Positions 4,973 to 8,058 of a stretch of DNA of 8,058 bases are shown piece by piece. Below the pieces are notes generated by a model. That model did no database searches, was not told the DNA's origin, and worked only from the letters and a program-made list of their open reading frames with translations. A program made the position numbers and the translations under genes. The DNA comes from CAYGFH01 sp964430295 (lineage in GTDB: Bacteria > Patescibacteriota > Microgenomatia > UBA10105 > UBA927): positions 1 through 8,058 of the forward strand of contig CAYSEV010000053.1 in NCBI GenBank assembly GCA_964430295.1. Direction: 5' to 3'. How positions within the stretch are numbered: position 1 is the first letter of the stretch; each line of letters begins with the position of its first letter.

Positions 4973-5983
4973 ATGGACGAAGAATTAAAAGCGCGTGCTC
5001 AGAGTGTGTTAGAAAAACTCAATTTAGATGGTAAGCGGAAGGAAATCCGTGAGTTGGAGGCCGTGAGCACACATCCTGATTTTTGGAATGATCCCCAGGC
5101 GGCGGCAAAGAAAATGAAAAAAATAGCAGAACTTCAAAAAGAAGTTGAAGAGGGTGAAATGTTGGAACTGTATATTTCAGAAAATGCCGCAGAAGATTTG
5201 GAACGAGAAGTCGGAAAACTAGAATTTGCACTGTTTTTATCCGGTCCGTATGATCGGAATGATGCCATTTTATCGCTTCACGCAGGACAGGGCGGGACGG
5301 AGGCTATGGATTGGACACAAATGCTCTATCGCATGTATAGCAGGTATATAGAACGTAAAGGATGGGAATCAGATGAGATAGACTATACTGCAGGAGATGA
5401 AGCAGGCATAAAAAGTATTACTATCAGTGTTTCGGGATCTTTTGCATACGGATTTTTGAAAGCAGAGGCAGGTGTTCACCGTTTGGTTCGTCAGTCTCCA
5501 TTTAATGCAGATAATCTTAGACAAACTTCTTTTGCTATGGTCGAAGTACTTCCAGTGCTGGATGAAGGAGTTGCTATAGAAATTAAAGATGAAGATCTGG
5601 AATGGGACTTCTATAGAGCAGGTGGAAAAGGTGGACAAAATGTAAACAAAGTATCAACGGCCGTTCGTCTCACTCATAAGCCTACAGGTATTATTGTTGC
5701 AAGCCAGGCACAACGATATCAGGGGCAAAATAGAGAATACGCGCTCAAAATTCTTCAGTCAAAATTATGGACCATGCGGGAACAGGAAGCAAAAGATGCA
5801 CAAAGTAAAATTAAAGGAGTATATAAAACACCCGGTTGGGGCAATCAGATCCGATCGTACGTTCTTCACCCATATCATATGGTAAAGGATTTGCGTACGC
5901 AGTTTGAGACTGGGAATACAGATAGAGTGTTAGATGGCGATATTGAAGATTTTATAGTCGCATACTTGAAAAAGTCTTCATAA
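4973..5983 (+). CDS. prfB: Peptide chain release factor 2
   Basis: Class I release factor that reads UAA and UGA stop codons and triggers peptide release on the ribosome. The 336-residue product has a helical N-terminal domain (1-95) with the conserved HPDFWNDP segment (34-41). The stop-codon-recognition motif SPF, diagnostic of RF2, is at 175-177 in RLVRQSPFNA. The catalytic GGQ is at 220-222 in RAGGKGGQNVNKV, and the family ending (GWGNQIRSYVLHPYHMVKD) is intact. Length is a little short of the usual 360-370 because the first helix is trimmed. The frame is continuous from ATG; there is no CTTTGA slippery stop near codon 25, so the classical autoregulatory +1 frameshift is absent. No Shine-Dalgarno is seen, and the start sits at the predicted transcript start. 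It appears to head a run of genes reaching ftsX. Confidence 0.97.
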   Translation: MDEELKARAQSVLEKLNLDGKRKEIRELEAVSTHPDFWNDPQAAAKKMKKIAELQKEVEEGEMLELYISENAAEDLEREVGKLEFALFLSGPYDRNDAILSLHAGQGGTEAMDWTQMLYRMYSRYIERKGWESDEIDYTAGDEAGIKSITISVSGSFAYGFLKAEAGVHRLVRQSPFNADNLRQTSFAMVEVLPVLDEGVAIEIKDEDLEWDFYRAGGKGGQNVNKVSTAVRLTHKPTGIIVASQAQRYQGQNREYALKILQSKLWTMREQEAKDAQSKIKGVYKTPGWGNQIRSYVLHPYHMVKDLRTQFETGNTDRVLDGDIEDFIVAYLKKSS

Positions 5984-6017
5984 ACAGTAATAATAAAACG
6001 AAGGTTAGCTACATCTT

Positions 6018-6524
6018 ATGGAACCAAAACGCGGTGCACAAACTCAACCACCACGCCACTCACGTCCAAGTAGCGAAGAAACACTACTACAGCCGGTAGA
6101 GGCAGAAGTGGAACAGGAAGAAACTATGAAATTTAATACGCACGTTATTGTCGGTGTATATGTTGTCGTCATAGCATTAGGTGTTTTGACAGGGTATTTA
6201 CTATCCCGAAGTTCTGTCGTGAGCACAGTTTCAAACGGCGCAAAAACGGAGACTGTATCAACAGGTAAGGCAGTGGGAAGTACGGATACAACAACATTTA
6301 AAGATACTGCAACCGGTGTTATTGAAAAAGGTGGTCTTAATGGTGAGGGTACTCATAAGCTTATTCGTGATGGCGGTCCTTCGCAAACAGCATATCTTAC
6401 ATCTTCTATTGTAGATTTAGACGAGTACGTAGGTAAAAAAGTTACAGTATGGGGACAGACAATGACCGCTAAAAAAGTTTCCTGGCTTATGGATGTTGGT
6501 AAACTAGAACCAATTTCGGAATGA
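6018..6524 (+). CDS. Single-pass membrane protein with a small C-terminal beta domain, coupled to ftsE
   Basis: The 168-residue product is not assigned to a named family. Residues 1-36 are polar and charged, 43-62 form one membrane helix (VIVGVYVVVIALGVLTGYLL), and 63-93 are a Ser/Thr/Gly-rich linker. A compact domain follows (about 94-168), with YLTSSIVDLDEYVGKKVTVWG and SWLMDVGKLE as its most distinctive strands. The pattern '...LDxYVGKKVxVxG' is typical of small OB-fold-like domains seen in exported bacterial proteins; this is inference. The TGA stop overlaps the ftsE ATG by four bases (6521-6524), so the two are translationally coupled. The start is uncertain: ATG at 6018 has only a weak AAGG 13 bases upstream. 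In-frame ATG at 6126 (Met37) has AGGAAG (6115-6120) five bases before it and would begin just ahead of the membrane helix. Confidence 0.85.
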   Translation: MEPKRGAQTQPPRHSRPSSEETLLQPVEAEVEQEETMKFNTHVIVGVYVVVIALGVLTGYLLSRSSVVSTVSNGAKTETVSTGKAVGSTDTTTFKDTATGVIEKGGLNGEGTHKLIRDGGPSQTAYLTSSIVDLDEYVGKKVTVWGQTMTAKKVSWLMDVGKLEPISE

Positions 6525-7240
6525 TTCGATTTGACCATGTTTCAAAACAGTATGCCGGGCACAGCGCCCTGTCCGATGTAACCGTTGAAATTAAAGACGG
6601 AGAGTTTGTGTTTTTAATTGGACATTCGGGTGCGGGTAAAACAACACTTCTTAGGTTATTAATCCGCGAGTTAGTGCCAAGTCACGGAGATATTCACATT
6701 GATAACTGGAGCTTATCTAAGCTACATCCTGCAGAAGTATATAAACTTCGTAGGCATGTCGGTACAGTGTTTCAGGATTTTAAGTTACTTTGGGATAGGA
6801 CTGTATTTGAAAATGTATCCTTAGGTCTTGAGATATTAGGAAAACATCCAAAAGAAATAACAACGAGAGTCATGGATGTTCTTGAACTTGTACGTCTTGA
6901 ACATCGAAAAAACTATTTTCCCGCCCAACTCTCGGCAGGAGAAATGCAGCGTGTAGCTATAGCGAGAGCAATTGTAGGCGGCCCATCTATACTACTGGCA
7001 GATGAGCCGACCGGAAATTTGGACCCCCAAACTTCGTGGGATATTTTGGATATTTTGAAAGAAATCCATAAAATTGGCACGACGATAGTTATGGCAACAC
7101 ATAATGAGTCTATTGTGAACGATATGAAAAAACGCACAATTACTATAGATCAAGGGAAAGTTGTGCATGACGAAGAAAAGGGGAAATATCGTGTAACAAC
7201 ACATCCGAAAGGAAAACAGACACATGCAAGTTCTACATAA
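6521..7240 (+). CDS. ftsE: Cell division ATP-binding protein FtsE
   Basis: Cytoplasmic ATPase of the FtsEX complex, which sits at the division site and activates peptidoglycan hydrolases through the FtsX membrane subunit. The 239 residues show all ABC motifs: Walker A GHSGAGKT (34-41), Q-loop VFQDFKLL with Gln85, and signature LSAGE (137-141). Walker B ILLADE (157-162), D-loop NLD (166-168) and switch His194 in ATHNE are also present. VGTVFQDFKLL and DEPTGNLDP are characteristic of FtsE. The signature has Ala in place of the usual second Gly (LSGGE), and Walker A has His35 where Pro is usual. A basic 20-residue tail after the ATPase fold extends past normal FtsE length; its coding region overlaps the ftsX start by 17 bases. 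Its own start overlaps the preceding gene's stop. Confidence 0.97.
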   Translation: MIRFDHVSKQYAGHSALSDVTVEIKDGEFVFLIGHSGAGKTTLLRLLIRELVPSHGDIHIDNWSLSKLHPAEVYKLRRHVGTVFQDFKLLWDRTVFENVSLGLEILGKHPKEITTRVMDVLELVRLEHRKNYFPAQLSAGEMQRVAIARAIVGGPSILLADEPTGNLDPQTSWDILDILKEIHKIGTTIVMATHNESIVNDMKKRTITIDQGKVVHDEEKGKYRVTTHPKGKQTHASST

Positions 7241-8058
7241 CGCGTGGAAACATATCAGAAGAAGTCCATATCAAAGCATGGTAGCTATACTTACTATGTT
7301 TTTAACGATGCTTCTTGCGGGTATTTTTTCACTTATTACTCTGATATCTTCTTTTACACTTCAATATTTTGAAAGCAAACCACAGATTTCTGTCTTTTTT
7401 ACGAATGCAGCGACGGTAGCGGATGCCGAAGCCCTCAAAAAGACACTTCAAGCAACGGGAAAAGTCGATTCGATGAAATACGTGTCAAAGTCAGAAGCGC
7501 TTGCCATTTATAAAGAGCAAAATAAAAATGATCCGTTGCTTCTTGAAATGGTCACTGAAGATAGTTTACCCGCTTCACTGGAAGTCTCTGCAAAGAATCC
7601 AGAATATCTGCGTGAATTTGAGCCGGTTATTAAACAAGCCCAAGGAGTAGAGGAGGTAGTATTTCAAAAAGATGTTGTAGAGACTCTATTAAAATGGACA
7701 ACAGCTATACGCTTGGTTGGTATCGTTATGGTCGGGTTATTTGCAGTAAATTCAATACTTATCATCATGACTGTTATTGGTATGAAAATAGCACTCAAAA
7801 AGGATGAAATTGAAATTCTCACATTAATTGGTGCATCTCCTTGGTATGTTCGTATGCCATTCGTTGTGGAGGGTGGTCTTTATGGTGTATTTGGTTCTGC
7901 TATTGCCTGGATTATTATTTCAGCACTTATTATCTGGATTCGTCCTGCACTCCTGAGTTTTATTGGGATGATACCGCTTATTCAGCTTATATTGGGTAAT
8001 CCGACATCAACGCCATTTATAGGTGCATTAGCTGCATTCTTTGCCATACTTTCCTCTG
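7224..8058 (+). CDS. ftsX: Cell division permease-like protein FtsX (3' end outside window)
   Basis: Membrane subunit of FtsEX. An open frame runs from ATG 7224 to the window edge, giving 278 residues without a stop; FtsX is usually about 300, so only some 20 residues are missing. A short basic cytoplasmic N-terminus (WKHIRRSPYQS) precedes helix 1 (about 19-44). The extracytoplasmic domain (about 49-158) starts with the conserved KPQISVFF. Helix 2 (161-185) is followed by the hallmark cytoplasmic loop EIEILTLIGASPWYVRMPFVVEG (195-217, described by its ends EIEIL and VVEG), then helix 3 (218-238). Helix 4 begins at about 264. The start overlaps the ftsE 3' end by 17 bases, with AAAGGA (7208-7213) ten bases upstream as a possible ribosome site. 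The extracytoplasmic domain would recruit a hydrolase or coiled-coil activator, not present here. Confidence 0.96.
   Translation, partial: MQVLHNAWKHIRRSPYQSMVAILTMFLTMLLAGIFSLITLISSFTLQYFESKPQISVFFTNAATVADAEALKKTLQATGKVDSMKYVSKSEALAIYKEQNKNDPLLLEMVTEDSLPASLEVSAKNPEYLREFEPVIKQAQGVEEVVFQKDVVETLLKWTTAIRLVGIVMVGLFAVNSILIIMTVIGMKIALKKDEIEILTLIGASPWYVRMPFVVEGGLYGVFGSAIAWIIISALIIWIRPALLSFIGMIPLIQLILGNPTSTPFIGALAAFFAILSS

Noticed and set aside
4973..5983. Possibility that the release factor is RF1
   Set aside because: The recognition loop is SPF (175-177), diagnostic of RF2; RF1 carries PxT.
1..8058. Search for CRISPR arrays, tRNA or rRNA genes, transposases, phage or defence genes
   Set aside because: No direct repeat series, cloverleaf, inverted-repeat-bounded element or defence-type protein was seen; nearly all DNA is assigned to housekeeping genes.

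Overview
The window looks like chromosomal housekeeping DNA from a small-genome bacterium, most likely a member of the Candidate Phyla Radiation (Patescibacteria; Microgenomates- or Parcubacteria-like). That placement is an inference from very compact gene packing, moderately AT-rich DNA, short protein versions, a membrane-anchored DsbA-like protein with an Ala/Gly/Pro linker, and a mixture of leaderless and Shine-Dalgarno-led genes. TGA serves as a stop codon for several genes and a release factor 2 gene is present, so the standard bacterial code applies, not the UGA-recoded code of Gracilibacteria/Absconditabacteria.

Layout from left to right: (1) the 3' end of an unrecognised gene overlaps by 4 bases (ATGA) a NiCoT-type nickel/cobalt permease gene, 190-939, on the + strand. 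(2) A bidirectional terminator (about 940-968) separates it from a convergent hsp20 gene (985-1392, -). (3) The interval 1393-1532 holds two divergent promoters. The hsp20 promoter has TTGACA/TATAAG boxes with a CIRCE-like HrcA operator over the -10; the other drives a DsbA-family thiol oxidoreductase (1533-2288, +), which ends in a strong GAGA-loop terminator. (4) A 178-base spacer carries a sequence resembling a known dispersed intergenic repeat. (5) The Holliday-junction genes ruvC-ruvA-ruvB form a tight operon on the - strand (4537 down to 2467). (6) From a tiny 26-base divergent intergene with a palindromic -10 box, + strand genes run to the window end: a small exported protein (4564-4959), prfB (4973-5983), a single-pass membrane protein with a small C-terminal domain (6018-6524), ftsE (6521-7240) and ftsX (7224 to the edge, cut).

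Functionally the window covers metal uptake, heat-shock protection, extracytoplasmic thiol chemistry, recombination and branch migration, translation termination, and the FtsEX ABC system that controls septal peptidoglycan hydrolysis. No mobile element, CRISPR array, RNA gene or defence system was found. The most interesting features are regulatory: the CIRCE/promoter overlay, start codons placed directly downstream of -10 boxes (predicted leaderless mRNAs) for the ruv and prfB sides, a prfB gene without the usual programmed frameshift, and an uncharacterised membrane protein translationally coupled to ftsE.
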